A stretch of 64,000 bases of DNA from Rhizobium sp. WYCCWR10014 (GTDB taxonomy: Bacteria > Pseudomonadota > Alphaproteobacteria > Rhizobiales > Rhizobiaceae). The notes below the pieces were generated by a model. The model saw only the letters and a program-made list of their open reading frames with translations. It was not told the DNA's origin and did no database searches. The number at the start of each line of letters is the position of its first letter. Positions within the stretch are counted from its first letter, which is position 1. The position numbers were made by a program, and so were the translations under genes. The stretch is taken from contig NZ_LXFU01000037.1 of the NCBI RefSeq assembly GCF_001657485.1, positions 496,001 through 560,000 on the forward strand, read 5' to 3'. This document shows, one piece after another, positions 45,357 through 54,335 of the stretch.

Positions 45357-45485
45357 GCCTGGAGCAATTCCAGCAAAAGTGTGCAGCGGTTTTGCCGGGA
45401 AAAGCGCGAAGCGACTTTCCCAGGAATTGCGTGAACAAGGAGATAGAGCACTTCCGTGATTCGAAGAAAAACGGAGATGCTCTCA
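45357..45485 (+). repeat. Palindromic repeat pair, family B
   Basis: The first unit has arms GCAATTCC (45364) and GGAATTGC (45423) around GTGTGCAGCGGTTTTG. The second has arms AGAGCACTTCCGT (45445) and ACGGAGATGCTCT (45471). The paired-stem layout parallels the 114-bp repeats but the sequence differs. It ends 10 bases before the next gene. Confidence 0.65.
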
Positions 45486-45495
45486 AGGGAGGCGG

Positions 45496-45969
45496 ATGCT
45501 GTTCGGACAGTCGGTATTTCAATCAGTCCTCGAGCGACTGAAGGCGGAGGACGGGACGGACGAGGACGCCGAGGCGCCGTCCGCCCATCGGGTTCCCGGC
45601 CTTGCCACCGGGCTTGCCTTCGATGTCATGGAAGGTGTCTCGGCCGCCTCACAACGTGTCGGCCAGGCCTATTTCGACAATCTGGACCTCGATCCCGCCG
45701 CCGGGATCGCGGAGGAACCGGTGGCTGCGCCTCCACCCGAACCCGTCATGCCGGACCATCTCGCCCGCATCGCTCCGGAAGAGATTGCCGCGGAACTGGC
45801 GATCGCTGCCACCGATACCCAACAGACGCTGAACGAGAAACGCCGCGCCTTTGCCAAGGCCAATCACCCTGATGGCGTCGCAGAGCCTTTCCGTGACAAT
45901 GCCAACAGGCGCATGATGATCGCCAATCTGCTGATCGACGAGGCGATGCGTCGCCTGCCGCATAGCTGA
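45496..45969 (+). CDS. J-domain-like protein (157 aa)
   Basis: The C-terminal ~50 residues (TLNEKRRAFAKANHPDGVAE ... RRMMIANLLIDEAMRR) resemble a J domain keeping the HPD tripeptide. The N-terminal ~100 residues are acidic, Pro/Ala-rich and show no known domain. It could be a DnaK co-chaperone; the helix order around HPD is only partly conserved. A broken paralogue of the C-terminal part lies at 47330-47472, on the other side of the Hint gene. Confidence 0.7.
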   Translation: MLFGQSVFQSVLERLKAEDGTDEDAEAPSAHRVPGLATGLAFDVMEGVSAASQRVGQAYFDNLDLDPAAGIAEEPVAAPPPEPVMPDHLARIAPEEIAAELAIAATDTQQTLNEKRRAFAKANHPDGVAEPFRDNANRRMMIANLLIDEAMRRLPHS

Positions 45970-46274
45970 AGCTTTCTCGAACGCAGGCAAACGTTCCGAG
46001 GCTGGAAGAGCCGCCGTTTCCGGCTCGATTCGCGAACTCCATATGGGCTGTTTTCCTGCGATTCAACCGATGCCCTTGTACTCAGTTTGATTCTTTCGCG
46101 TTCGGGTAGCAGATAAATCCTCCGCTTTTTGGTACCGGCAACAGCGTATTTCGGGACCCCAATAGGCCACGCCTACGCCCTTTTCGGTAGGTCGTAACGC
46201 TATTTAGCGGAATGGAATGCGATACAACCTATTGTAACATATGGCGGTGTAAATGTTTTCAGGAGAGCGCCGAC
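45970..46274 (+). other. Intergenic leader of the Hint-domain gene
   Basis: This 305-base stretch is less GC-rich than its surroundings and contains no convincing gene. TTGATT-rich sequence near 46085 and TATTTAG near 46200 could be promoter elements, but I cannot fix them. Confidence 0.3.
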
Positions 46275-47153
46275 ATGTCATCTACGGAAGATCCCAAGCT
46301 GCCACGCAACACCGCGCGCAGACATTTTCTAAGTGCAGCCGCCGCCGCGGGTGCTCGTCTTGCCGGCGTGGCTGCCTTGGCCGCAGCAATTTCCACCTCT
46401 CCGGCCAACGCGCTGGGACGGCTTTGGGGACGGGGCGGCACCGATGGAAACGGAGGCTCTGGCGGGAGCGGTGGCTCTGGCGGAAGTGGTGGCTCCGGTG
46501 GCGGCAGCGGGAGCGGCCCACAGTGTTTCCTGCGGGGAACGGCGATCCTCACGGATTGCGGTGAGAAGCCTGTCGAGGATCTGCGCATCGGCGATCGCGT
46601 TGCCCTTCCTGACGGTAGCACCCGTCCGGTAAAGTGGGTCGGCCGCCAGAGCTTCAAGAAGAGCGGCGCGCGCTGGCAGAAGGACGTCGTGCCGATCCGG
46701 GTTTCACGCCACGCGCTGGACGGGCACACACCCCATTCGGATCTCTATCTGTCACCTGGCCATGCGCTGCACCTGAACGGCATTCTGATCCAGGTGAAGG
46801 ACCTCGTGAACGGCAAGACGATTGCATCGGTCACTCCCGCCGCCGACGTATCGATCGATTACTATGCCGTCATGCTGGATACGCACGAAGCTATCCTTGC
46901 CGAAGGTGCTGAGGCCGAGTCCTTCCATCTGAAGAACAGCAATCACGAGAACTTCTGCAATTTTCCGGAGTACGAGCGTCTCTATGGCAAGGAACGCATC
47001 GTGATGACATCCTTTGCGCCGTTGCTGGGAGGTGGCTGGTCACATTTGAAAGCGCTTCTCCTGCTCGGCGTTTCGCCGCTGGTACCGATGCACGATCCAT
47101 TCGGGGATGCCTGCGAAAAGATCGACGCGCAAGCCAAGGAACTGTCATTCTGA
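46275..47153 (+). CDS. Hint_2-domain protein with twin-arginine-like signal and Gly/Ser linker
   Basis: The ATG at 46275 (MSSTEDPKLPRNTARRHFLS) is preferred, with AGGAG about 10 bases upstream, giving 292 aa. RRHFLSAAAAAGARLAGVAA looks like a Tat signal. A Gly/Ser-rich linker (residues ~55-82, repeats of GGSGGS) follows. The Hint_2 domain starts at CFLRGTAILTDCGEKPVEDL with the nucleophile-position Cys, and continues through LSPGHALHLNG and HEAILAEGAEAESFH. Hint domains catalyse protein self-cleavage. In Hint_2 proteins the activity is mostly unproven. Export plus a C-terminal Hint suggests processing outside the cytoplasm. Confidence 0.85.
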   Translation: MSSTEDPKLPRNTARRHFLSAAAAAGARLAGVAALAAAISTSPANALGRLWGRGGTDGNGGSGGSGGSGGSGGSGGGSGSGPQCFLRGTAILTDCGEKPVEDLRIGDRVALPDGSTRPVKWVGRQSFKKSGARWQKDVVPIRVSRHALDGHTPHSDLYLSPGHALHLNGILIQVKDLVNGKTIASVTPAADVSIDYYAVMLDTHEAILAEGAEAESFHLKNSNHENFCNFPEYERLYGKERIVMTSFAPLLGGGWSHLKALLLLGVSPLVPMHDPFGDACEKIDAQAKELSF

Positions 47154-47329
47154 CAGGAAGGGAATGAGCCGGGGATCGGGCTGGCTGCACGCGAAGCCGT
47201 GCGTCGGTTTTGCGATAGTATCAAACAAAGACGTCAAGCGTGGCGCGCATCGGAAAGATCGCGGCACGCTTCTTCTCTTCGTCAACTGCCGGCTCGTCCC
47301 CGCCCGCGTCATTGGGCGTGACAACTGCC

Positions 47330-47472
47330 GCCGTCCCCGGCGGTTTCGGCCAGCACGCCCGCGCCAATCACCCCCGACAGTGTTCCCCTGCCCTTCGCGA
47401 CAATGCGACGAAGCAGATGATGCTCGCCAATCTGTGCTGATCGACAAAGCCCTGCGGCGATTGGGCCGCTAA
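47330..47472 (+). pseudogene. Broken J-domain-like paralogue (frameshifted)
   Basis: FGQHARANHPRQCSPALRDNATKQMMLANL in one frame, then LIDKALRRLGR in another frame, together align with the C-terminus of the 45496-45969 protein (ANHPDGVAEPFRDN ... MMIANLLIDEAMRR). The shift is at about 47437, where two extra bases (TG) break the frame. HPD has become HPR. The upstream half (47240-47330) has no clear match to the intact gene. Confidence 0.75.
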
Positions 47473-47754
47473 TTATTCCGCCTGCCCGTCCTTGGAAGGC
47501 TTTTCAGCGGTCGCCGCAGGCCCTTCTTCTTCCTCGGCGTCAGGTTGCGCGGCCGGCTCGGTGGCCGGCGGCTGCGGCTTGAAGGTCCAGAACAATATAT
47601 AGAAGGAATAGGCGCCCGCCCCGCCCGCGAGCACGCCCCAGAACGGATCGCCGGTGACGAACTCGACCACGGCCCAGCCGAAGCAGACGGCAACGATGGC
47701 AACTCGCACCCAGAGGCGCCGGTATGCCGGATGGTTCGGATCGATCAGCTGCAT
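47473..47754 (-). CDS. Small membrane protein (93 aa)
   Basis: The start at 47754 (MQLIDPNHPAYRRLWVRVAI) is preferred to the upstream ATG because GGGGTAAAG lies just before it. The first ~60 residues hold two hydrophobic helices (VAIVAVCFGWAVVEFVTG and FWGVLAGGAGAYSFYILFW). The rest is a Pro/Ala/Glu-rich acidic tail. No family is recognised with confidence. It overlaps nothing and is antiparallel to the J-domain pseudogene and convergent with it. Confidence 0.7.
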   Translation of the reverse strand: MQLIDPNHPAYRRLWVRVAIVAVCFGWAVVEFVTGDPFWGVLAGGAGAYSFYILFWTFKPQPPATEPAAQPDAEEEEGPAATAEKPSKDGQAE

Positions 47755-48035
47755 CTTTACCCCGCGGTCGGATATGTCGCACTGCCCTCGGCCTGTGCCG
47801 CGCTTGTCTCTAAAGCCTTTCCTGGCCAGATTAAAGTATTCTGTTGGCTCAAACGGTATCGAATGTTCGAGCGGCCGGCTCCGGCAGAACGCTTCAATCC
47901 GAACCGGAAATGCTCTGGTTCGAATCTTGCAAATGTGAAAGATCCGAGGCCTTGACGCGACGCAGAGAAGATGGAATGAAAATTCCAGAAATTTGACAAT
48001 TCGGTTTATTTGTTCCGAATTCAAGGGAGGGTGGA

Positions 48036-49028
48036 ATGACAGTGAGATTTGGTCTTCTCGGCGCCGGCCGCATCGGCAAGGTTCATGCGAAGGCTGTCAG
48101 CGGTGACGCCAATGCAAAGCTCGTCGCGGTCGCAGACGCCTTTCCGCAGGCTGCCGAAGCCATCGCCTCCGCCTATGGCTGCGCGGTCCGCACCATCGAG
48201 GCGATCGAGGCAGCCAAGGATATCGACGCCGTCGTCATCTGCACGCCGACGGATACCCATGCCGATCTGATCGAGCGCTTCGCCCGCGCCGGCAAGGCGA
48301 TCTTCTGCGAAAAGCCGATCGATCTCGACGTCGCCCGCGTCAAGGCCTGCATCAAGGTGGTGGAAGAGACCGGCGCCAAGCTGATGGTCGGCTTCAACCG
48401 CCGCTTCGACCCGCATTTCATGGCGGTGCGCAAAGTCATCGACGAAGGCAAGATCGGCGATGTCGAAATGGTGACGATCACCTCGCGTGACCCCGGCGCC
48501 CCGCCGGTCGATTACATCAAGCGCTCCGGCGGTATCTTCCGCGACATGACGATCCATGACTTCGACATGGCCCGCTTCCTGCTCGGCGAAGAACCGGTGT
48601 CGGTTTTCGCGACCGCTGCCGTGCTCGTCGACAAGGCGATCGGCGAAGCTGGTGACTATGACAGCGTTTCGGTGATCCTGCAGACCAAGTCTGGCAAGCA
48701 GGCCATCATCTCCAACTCCCGCCGCGCCACCTATGGCTACGACCAGCGCATCGAGGCGCACGGCTCCAAGGGCCTCGTCTCGGCCGAAAACCAGCGCCCG
48801 GTCTCGATCGAAGTCGCAAACGGCGAAGGCTACACCCGCCCGCCGCTGCATGACTTCTTCATGACCCGTTATACCGAAGCCTATGCCAACGAGATCGCCA
48901 GCTTCATCGCAGCGATCGAGAAGGGCTCCAAGATCTCTCCATCCGGCGCCGATGGTCTCGCAGCGCTGGCACTCGCCGATGCCGCGGTCCAGTCCGTCAA
49001 GGAAGGCAAGCTTATCAAGATCGGCTGA
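48036..49028 (+). CDS. idhA: Inositol 2-dehydrogenase (Gfo/Idh/MocA family)
   Basis: IdhA oxidises myo-inositol to 2-keto-myo-inositol with NAD. The 330-residue protein has the Rossmann GLLGAGRIGKVHA, the catalytic Lys in FCEKPIDLD, and the MTIHDFDMARFLLG segment with the active-site Asp and His, matching rhizobial IdhA. GGGAGG precedes the ATG. The remaining iol genes are not in this window, as in several rhizobia where idhA is unlinked. Activity on scyllo-inositol or glucose is a possible side reaction. Confidence 0.9.
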   Translation: MTVRFGLLGAGRIGKVHAKAVSGDANAKLVAVADAFPQAAEAIASAYGCAVRTIEAIEAAKDIDAVVICTPTDTHADLIERFARAGKAIFCEKPIDLDVARVKACIKVVEETGAKLMVGFNRRFDPHFMAVRKVIDEGKIGDVEMVTITSRDPGAPPVDYIKRSGGIFRDMTIHDFDMARFLLGEEPVSVFATAAVLVDKAIGEAGDYDSVSVILQTKSGKQAIISNSRRATYGYDQRIEAHGSKGLVSAENQRPVSIEVANGEGYTRPPLHDFFMTRYTEAYANEIASFIAAIEKGSKISPSGADGLAALALADAAVQSVKEGKLIKIG

Positions 49029-49115
49029 CGGCCCTCTCCCGACCGGAAGCCATGCATGAGATGGCCGGGCTCCCGCCCGGCCATTTCGCGTTTGATGACA
49101 CCCGCAGGTGCGTGA

Positions 49116-49161
49116 CCAGAAACCCCTCCCCACCCCCTCCCCACAAGGGGGAGGGGCTAAG
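49116..49161 (+). repeat. C-rich palindromic repeat, arm 1
   Basis: AAACCCCTCCCCACCCCCTC followed by a CTCCCC-ACAA-GGGGAG hairpin. An inverted partner lies at 49233-49272. It is found after idhA and resembles the element near xdhC only in its hairpin core. Confidence 0.7.
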
Positions 49162-49232
49162 ATGCCGGCTTTCCATTTCACGGTTTAATCCGCAGAAAGG
49201 TTGATGCTTGCCGCACTCGGCCGCAGCACGTT

Positions 49233-49272
49233 AGTCCCTCCCCCTTGTGGGGAGGGGTTGGGGAGGGGTTTC
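49233..49272 (-). repeat. C-rich palindromic repeat, arm 2
   Basis: The CCCTCCCCCTTGTGGGGAGG hairpin followed by GGTTGGGGAGGGGTTTC is the inverted counterpart of 49116-49161, separated by about 70 bases. It lies between the convergent idhA and ROK genes. Confidence 0.7.
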
Positions 49273-49304
49273 GGCAGCCGTCGGAGCACAGCAGGCTCTC
49301 TCCT

Positions 49305-50546
49305 TCAATCCGTCTCTTGAGTGACCACCGATCCCTGAACGCCCGAGAGAACGATATCCTCGTCGATCACCGACAGCGCCCGGTTCAAATGTCCTTCGAA
49401 GACGAGGATCTGCTCGTCGGCCACCACCCTGATCTCGGGCATGCCTTCCATGCGCACGATATGCGACTGCCCCAGACCCTCTTCGATCCCCTGCCGAAGA
49501 AGGTCGTAATAACGCGTGCCCGGCCCGGTGATGGCGATCGGCATGCGCTCCGTCAGGCTCAGCATGCGCGACAGTCCGTTGCCGAGCGCCAGCCCCGCCT
49601 GGCGGAAGGCGAAGGCGGGGACGCGGTTGCCCTGGCGCGCCTTTGTGGCGATCTTGTCCAGTTCCGCCACCGGCACGAACTTTGCCGGAATCGTATCGAG
49701 CGGCACCTCGAAGGCGCTGCGCAGGATCGCGTAGAACCCGGCATAGGCCTCGATGCAGCCGCGGGTGCCGCAGCGGCAGAGCCCACCATTGGCCATGTGC
49801 AGCATGTGCCCGAAATTGGGCGCCGATATCTCCTGGCCTGTCTGGTTTCCGCGCCTGACGATGCCGAGCCCGACGCTATGGCCGAGCGAAAGGGCTGCGA
49901 GCGAGCGGAAATCGGCGCCTTTCACCATTTCCTCACGCGCGCCGAGCGCTGCTGCCACCAGCAGCGTCTCGTTGTCGAGGATCACCTTGGCCTGCCATTC
50001 CGGCCGCAGTGCCGATTCGAAATCGATCTGGTCGCTGCCGAAGATCGGCGACCAGACGAGAACCGGCTCGGTGGAATTGACCAACCCCTTGCTGCTGATC
50101 GAGATCAGCAGCACCTTTTCTTGGCTGATCTTCGAGCGATCGAGAATGCGCAAAAGCCCGGCCCGCACTGCCGCGACGAAGCGGCCAGCACCCGCAGGAT
50201 CATGCGAACGTTCCTCGCTGAAGCGGTCGATCAGCTTGCCGGCATAATCGACCAACGAATATTGCACCGCATCCGAGGAAATGATGACGACGATGAGATA
50301 GCCGCAATCGCGTCGCTGGCGCAGCAACACGCGTGGCCGGCCGCGGCCGCTTGCCGGCTGGTGTTCCGATTTTTCGATGATCTGGGCTTTTTCCAGCTCA
50401 GTGGTGATGGCCGAGATGGTGGCCGATGACAGCCCGGTGAAATCGGATATTTCGGTATGCGCGAGCGCACCGTGGCGACGCAGCACGGACAGCACGAGCA
50501 CGCTGTTTCTCTGCCGGACCAGCTCCGTGCTCGACTTGGTCAGCAT
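49305..50546 (-). CDS. ROK-family transcriptional regulator (XylR-like)
   Basis: The 413-residue protein has an N-terminal winged helix (HGALAHTEISDFTGLSSATI, residues ~25-45), then the ROK kinase-like fold with the zinc motif GLCRCGTRGCIEAYAG. ROK repressors of this type control xylose or other sugar genes and use the sugar as inducer. The gene is divergent from the xylF-H-G operon, 339 bases away. It probably represses that operon. No kinase activity is implied. Confidence 0.88.
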   Translation of the reverse strand: MLTKSSTELVRQRNSVLVLSVLRRHGALAHTEISDFTGLSSATISAITTELEKAQIIEKSEHQPASGRGRPRVLLRQRRDCGYLIVVIISSDAVQYSLVDYAGKLIDRFSEERSHDPAGAGRFVAAVRAGLLRILDRSKISQEKVLLISISSKGLVNSTEPVLVWSPIFGSDQIDFESALRPEWQAKVILDNETLLVAAALGAREEMVKGADFRSLAALSLGHSVGLGIVRRGNQTGQEISAPNFGHMLHMANGGLCRCGTRGCIEAYAGFYAILRSAFEVPLDTIPAKFVPVAELDKIATKARQGNRVPAFAFRQAGLALGNGLSRMLSLTERMPIAITGPGTRYYDLLRQGIEEGLGQSHIVRMEGMPEIRVVADEQILVFEGHLNRALSVIDEDIVLSGVQGSVVTQETD

Positions 50547-50568
50547 GAATGCCGCCCTCTCTCCCTGC

Positions 50569-50682
50569 TAGAACAGGATGATTTCAGGCCGGGTCGGCCT
50601 AAAATCTGAATCCTGTTCTAAATTCATAGTGAGAGCATGATGTCGGCCGAAAACCGCTCACACTTTTCGGCATCATGCTCTA
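50569..50682 (+). repeat. 114-bp double-palindrome repeat, copy 2
   Basis: It matches 13435-13548 in sequence, length and the 11-base gap between the two stems (50569-50620 and 50632-50682). It sits between the ROK gene and xylF, upstream of both start codons, so it could lie in one of the leaders. Confidence 0.88.
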
Positions 50683-50885
50683 ATTCCACCCTTGGTTTCC
50701 ACTGCATCTCCAGCCGATGTTTCGCAAGGAAATTAAGCTGGCAGTGCAGTGTTGACAGTTGAAAAAATCTCTGACACTAAATTTCTCGACTGTCGAGAAA
50801 AAAATCCGAACCTTTCTCGACAGCTTTTCGCGGTGGCCGGAGGAAGCATGGGCTGGGCCGGTCGCAATCCACTCGGGAGGACACT

Positions 50886-51926
50886 ATGAAGTCTATTTTG
50901 AAATTGATGGCCGGTGCGGCCATCCTCGTTTCCGTGCATACCGCTGCCATGGCTGCCGATCTCGTCGTCGGTGTTTCCTGGTCGAATTTCCAGGAAGAAC
51001 GCTGGAAGACGGACGAAGCCGCCATCAAAAAGGCTCTCGAAGCCAAGGGCGCCAAGTATATTTCCGCTGACGCGCAGTCTTCTGCCGCAAAGCAGCTTAC
51101 CGACGTCGAATCGCTGATCTCTCAGGGCGCCAACGCGCTGATCATCCTCGCCCAGGACTCCGACGCAATCGGCCCGGCGATCGAAAAGGCCGCCGCTGAA
51201 GGCATCCCGGTCGTCGGCTATGACCGCCTGATCGAAAACCCGGCTGCCTTCTACATCACCTTCGACAACAAGGAAGTCGGCCGCCTGCAGGCTGAAGGCG
51301 TTTTCAAGGCCAAGCCGGAAGGCAATTACGTCTTCATCAAGGGCTCGTCTTCCGATCCGAATGCCGACTTCCTGTTCTCGGGCCAGCAGGAAGTCCTGAA
51401 GGCCGCCATCGACGCCGGCAAGATCAAGAATGTCGGCGAGGCCTATACCGACGGCTGGCTGCCGGAGAACGCTCAGCGCAACATGGAGCAGTTCCTGACC
51501 GCCAACAACAACAAGGTTGACGCCGTCGTCGCATCGAATGACGGCACCGCCGGTGGCGCGATCGCTGCTCTCGACGCACAGGGCCTCGCCGGCTCCGTTC
51601 CGGTTTCCGGCCAGGACGGTGACAAGGCAGCGCTTAACCGCATCGCTCTCGGCACGCAGACGGTTTCCGTCTGGAAGGACAGCCGCGAACTCGGCCAGCG
51701 CGCCGCTGAAATCGCTCTCGACCTCGCCGGCGGCAAGGACATGAGCAAGATCGACGGCGCCCAGGCTTTCAAGGGCGGCCCGAAGGGCGTCGAAATGCAG
51801 TCGGTCTTCCTGAAGCCGCTTGCGATCACCAAGGACAACCTGAACGTCGTCATCGACGCCGGCTGGATCTCCAAGGCTGAAGCGTGCCAGGGCGTCAAGG
51901 CAGACAGCGTCGCTGCCTGCAAGTAA
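50886..51926 (+). CDS. xylF: Sugar ABC transporter substrate-binding protein (xylose type)
   Basis: The 346-residue protein has a Sec signal (MKSILKLMAGAAILVSVHTA ... AMA-ADLVVG, cleavage near residue 22). Its body contains GVSWSNFQEERWKTDEAAI, VGYDRLIENPAAFYITFDNK and the XylF-like SVWKDSRELGQRAAEIA. GGGAGGACACT precedes the ATG. It is the first gene of a three-gene ABC operon and is followed by a long hairpin. D-xylose is the best guess; other pentoses are possible. Confidence 0.88.
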   Translation: MKSILKLMAGAAILVSVHTAAMAADLVVGVSWSNFQEERWKTDEAAIKKALEAKGAKYISADAQSSAAKQLTDVESLISQGANALIILAQDSDAIGPAIEKAAAEGIPVVGYDRLIENPAAFYITFDNKEVGRLQAEGVFKAKPEGNYVFIKGSSSDPNADFLFSGQQEVLKAAIDAGKIKNVGEAYTDGWLPENAQRNMEQFLTANNNKVDAVVASNDGTAGGAIAALDAQGLAGSVPVSGQDGDKAALNRIALGTQTVSVWKDSRELGQRAAEIALDLAGGKDMSKIDGAQAFKGGPKGVEMQSVFLKPLAITKDNLNVVIDAGWISKAEACQGVKADSVAACK

Positions 51927-51950
51927 GCCAAGGGCTGTGAACTGAAATTG

Positions 51951-51984
51951 CCGGCGCCGCAGCGGAACACCGTTGCGGCGCCGG
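51951..51984 (+). promoter_or_regulatory. Strong intercistronic hairpin after xylF
   Basis: A 15-base stem with one wobble, CCGGCGCCGCAGCGG-AACA-CCGTTGCGGCGCCGG, starts 24 bases after the xylF stop. It parallels the hairpin after chvE. It may stabilise xylF mRNA or attenuate xylHG. Confidence 0.7.
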
Positions 51985-52192
51985 ATGCGGATGAGAATTC
52001 CAACGACGAAGTTTTCTCCGCCTCGCCGCACCATCGCGGGTTTTCATTCCCTGCCGGAACGGTGTCGCGACGCCACGCGACCGGTTTCCGGAAGCATCGC
52101 GATGGTGAGTTGAAGAACAGACGCATGACGCCGATGGCAGCCTCTAGCACGCCGGCGCGTCCGTCCAAACAAAGTGGGGGAACGGCAAACCC

Positions 52193-53506
52193 ATGGCCGA
52201 AATGGTAAAATCCACAACATCAAGCGGACCGCGAGCGGCGGAAGCCAGTCCGGTGACCCGCTTCTTCCGCGCCACCGAGATCGACACGCGTCTGCTCGGC
52301 ATGATCGGCGCGCTGATCATCATCTGGATCGGTTTCCACATCATCACCGGCGGTCTCTTTCTGACCCCGCGCAATCTCTGGAACCTCTCGGTCCAGACGA
52401 CAGACATCGCCGTCATGACGACGGGCATGGTGCTGATCATCGTCACCCGCAACATCGATCTGTCGGTCGGCTCCGTGCTCGGCCTCTGCGGTATGATCAT
52501 GGGCGTGACGCAGGCCAAGATCCTGCCGGAATATATCGGCTTCGATAGCCCCCTCACCTGGGCGATCACGCTGCTGGTCGGATTGGCGGCAGGCTGCCTG
52601 ATCGGCGCCTTCCAGGGCATCATCATCGCCTTCCTCAACGTTCCCTCCTTCATCGTCACGCTCGGCGGCCTGCTCGTCTGGCGCGGCGCCACCTGGCTCG
52701 TCACCAGCGGCCAGACGGTTGCCCCGATGGACCAGACCTTCCGCATCATGGGCGGCGGCGCCGAGGGCTCGATCGGCGCCACCTGGAGCTGGATCGTCGG
52801 CATCGGCGCCTGCCTCTTCGTCATCGCAAGCATCGTCGGCTCACGCCGGCAGCGCCGGCGCTTCGGTTTCCCGCGCCGGCCGATGTGGGCTGAATATTTC
52901 CTCGCGGTCCTGAGCTGCGTGCTCATCCTCGGCGCGGTCTGGATCGCCAACAGCTATTACTGGCCGATCAACATCGCCAAGAAATATGCCGAGACCAACA
53001 ATATTCCCTGGCCCGAAACCGGCCTGGACATTCCCTACGGCATCGCCGTGCCGGTGTTGATCGCCATCGTCGTCGGCATCATCATGACCTTCATCGCGAC
53101 CCGGCTGCGCTTCGGCCGCTATGTCTTCGCGATCGGCGGCAACCCCGAAGCGGCCGAGCTCGCCGGCATCAAGACCCGCTGGGTCACCGTGCGCATCTTC
53201 GCGCTGATGGGCATTTTGGCCGCTATCGCCGCCGCGATTTCCACCGCCCGCCTCAATGCCGCAACGAACTCGCAGGGTACGCTCGACGAGCTCTACACCA
53301 TCGCCGCCGCCGTCATCGGCGGAACGTCGCTGGCAGGCGGCACCGGCACCATCGCCGGCGCCATGCTCGGCGCGCTCGTCATGCAGTCGCTGCAATCGGG
53401 CATGGTGCTCGCGCATGTCGATACGCCGTTGCAGAGCGTTGTCGTCGGCACCGTCCTTGTCGTGGCGGTCTGGCTCGACACCGTCTACCGCGCCCGTGCC
53501 AAGTGA
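52193..53506 (+). CDS. xylH: Sugar ABC transporter permease (xylose type)
   Basis: The 437-residue protein is a BPD_transp_2 permease with about 10-12 hydrophobic helices, including TRNIDLSVGSVLGLCGMIMG, NVPSFIVTLGGLLVWRGATW and the C-terminal GGTSLAGGTGTIAGAMLGAL. A large hydrophilic insert (RRQRRRFGFPRR) is typical of XylH-sized permeases. The start at 52193 (MAEMVKSTT) has GGGGGAA upstream. The xylG gene follows 14 bases after its stop. Confidence 0.9.
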   Translation: MAEMVKSTTSSGPRAAEASPVTRFFRATEIDTRLLGMIGALIIIWIGFHIITGGLFLTPRNLWNLSVQTTDIAVMTTGMVLIIVTRNIDLSVGSVLGLCGMIMGVTQAKILPEYIGFDSPLTWAITLLVGLAAGCLIGAFQGIIIAFLNVPSFIVTLGGLLVWRGATWLVTSGQTVAPMDQTFRIMGGGAEGSIGATWSWIVGIGACLFVIASIVGSRRQRRRFGFPRRPMWAEYFLAVLSCVLILGAVWIANSYYWPINIAKKYAETNNIPWPETGLDIPYGIAVPVLIAIVVGIIMTFIATRLRFGRYVFAIGGNPEAAELAGIKTRWVTVRIFALMGILAAIAAAISTARLNAATNSQGTLDELYTIAAAVIGGTSLAGGTGTIAGAMLGALVMQSLQSGMVLAHVDTPLQSVVVGTVLVVAVWLDTVYRARAK

Positions 53507-53520
53507 GAGGAGCCCTAGAC

Positions 53521-54303
53521 ATGGCTGATCAACGCACTCCCCTCGTGGAACTGAAAAACATCTCGATCTCCTTCGGCGGCATTCACGCAGTGGACAATGC
53601 CTCGGTCGATCTCTACCCCGGCGAAGTGGTCGCCCTGCTCGGCCACAACGGCGCCGGCAAGTCGACGCTCATCAAGATCCTCTCCGGCGCCTACAAGCGC
53701 GATGGCGGCGAGATCCTGATCAATGGCGAGCCTGCTGACATCCGCAATCCGCGCGATGCCAAGAAATACGGCATCGAGACGATCTACCAGACGCTCGCCG
53801 TCGCCGATAATGTCGACGCCGCCGCCAACCTCTATCTCGGCCGCGAGCTGAAGACCCGCTGGGGCACGCTCGACGACGTCGCGATGGAAGCCTCGGCCCG
53901 CGAGGTGATGGGGCGGCTCAACCCCAACTTCAAGCGCTTCAAGGAGCCGGTGAAGGCGCTTTCGGGCGGCCAGCGGCAATCGGTGGCGATCGCCCGTGCG
54001 ATCCTCTTCAACGCCCGCATCCTGATCATGGACGAGCCGACGGCTGCGCTTGGCCCCCAGGAGACGGCGCAGGTCGGCGAACTGATCAAGCAGCTGAAGA
54101 AGGAAGGCATCGGCATCTTCCTCATCAGCCACGACATCCACGACGTCTTCGATTTGGCCGACCGCGTCTCGGTGATGAAGAACGGCCAGGTCGTCGGCCA
54201 TGCCCGCACCGAGGACGTGACCAAGGACGAAGTGCTGGGGATGATCATCCTCGGCAAGGTGCCGCCAAAGGCGATCCCCGGCCCCGGCGCCATGCAGATC
54301 TGA
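53521..54303 (+). CDS. xylG: Sugar ABC transporter ATP-binding protein (single domain)
   Basis: The 260-residue protein is a single nucleotide-binding domain: Walker A GHNGAGKST, signature LSGGQRQSVAIARA, Walker B ILIMDEPTAALG, then the H-loop LISHDIHDVF. Its single domain differs from the doubled GguA and resembles the FrcA type. GAGAGGAG lies upstream of the ATG at 53521. A rho-independent terminator ends the operon. Confidence 0.9.
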   Translation: MADQRTPLVELKNISISFGGIHAVDNASVDLYPGEVVALLGHNGAGKSTLIKILSGAYKRDGGEILINGEPADIRNPRDAKKYGIETIYQTLAVADNVDAAANLYLGRELKTRWGTLDDVAMEASAREVMGRLNPNFKRFKEPVKALSGGQRQSVAIARAILFNARILIMDEPTAALGPQETAQVGELIKQLKKEGIGIFLISHDIHDVFDLADRVSVMKNGQVVGHARTEDVTKDEVLGMIILGKVPPKAIPGPGAMQI

Positions 54304-54335
54304 CCGCCAAAAGGCGACAGTCCGCGACAACAACG

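Noticed and set aside
48021..49181. 386-aa minus-strand ORF opposite idhA
   Set aside because: Antisense shadow of a well-conserved dehydrogenase.
50733..52034. 433-aa minus-strand ORF opposite xylF
   Set aside because: It is antisense to a clear binding protein gene with signal peptide and ribosome site; its sequence has no recognisable motif.
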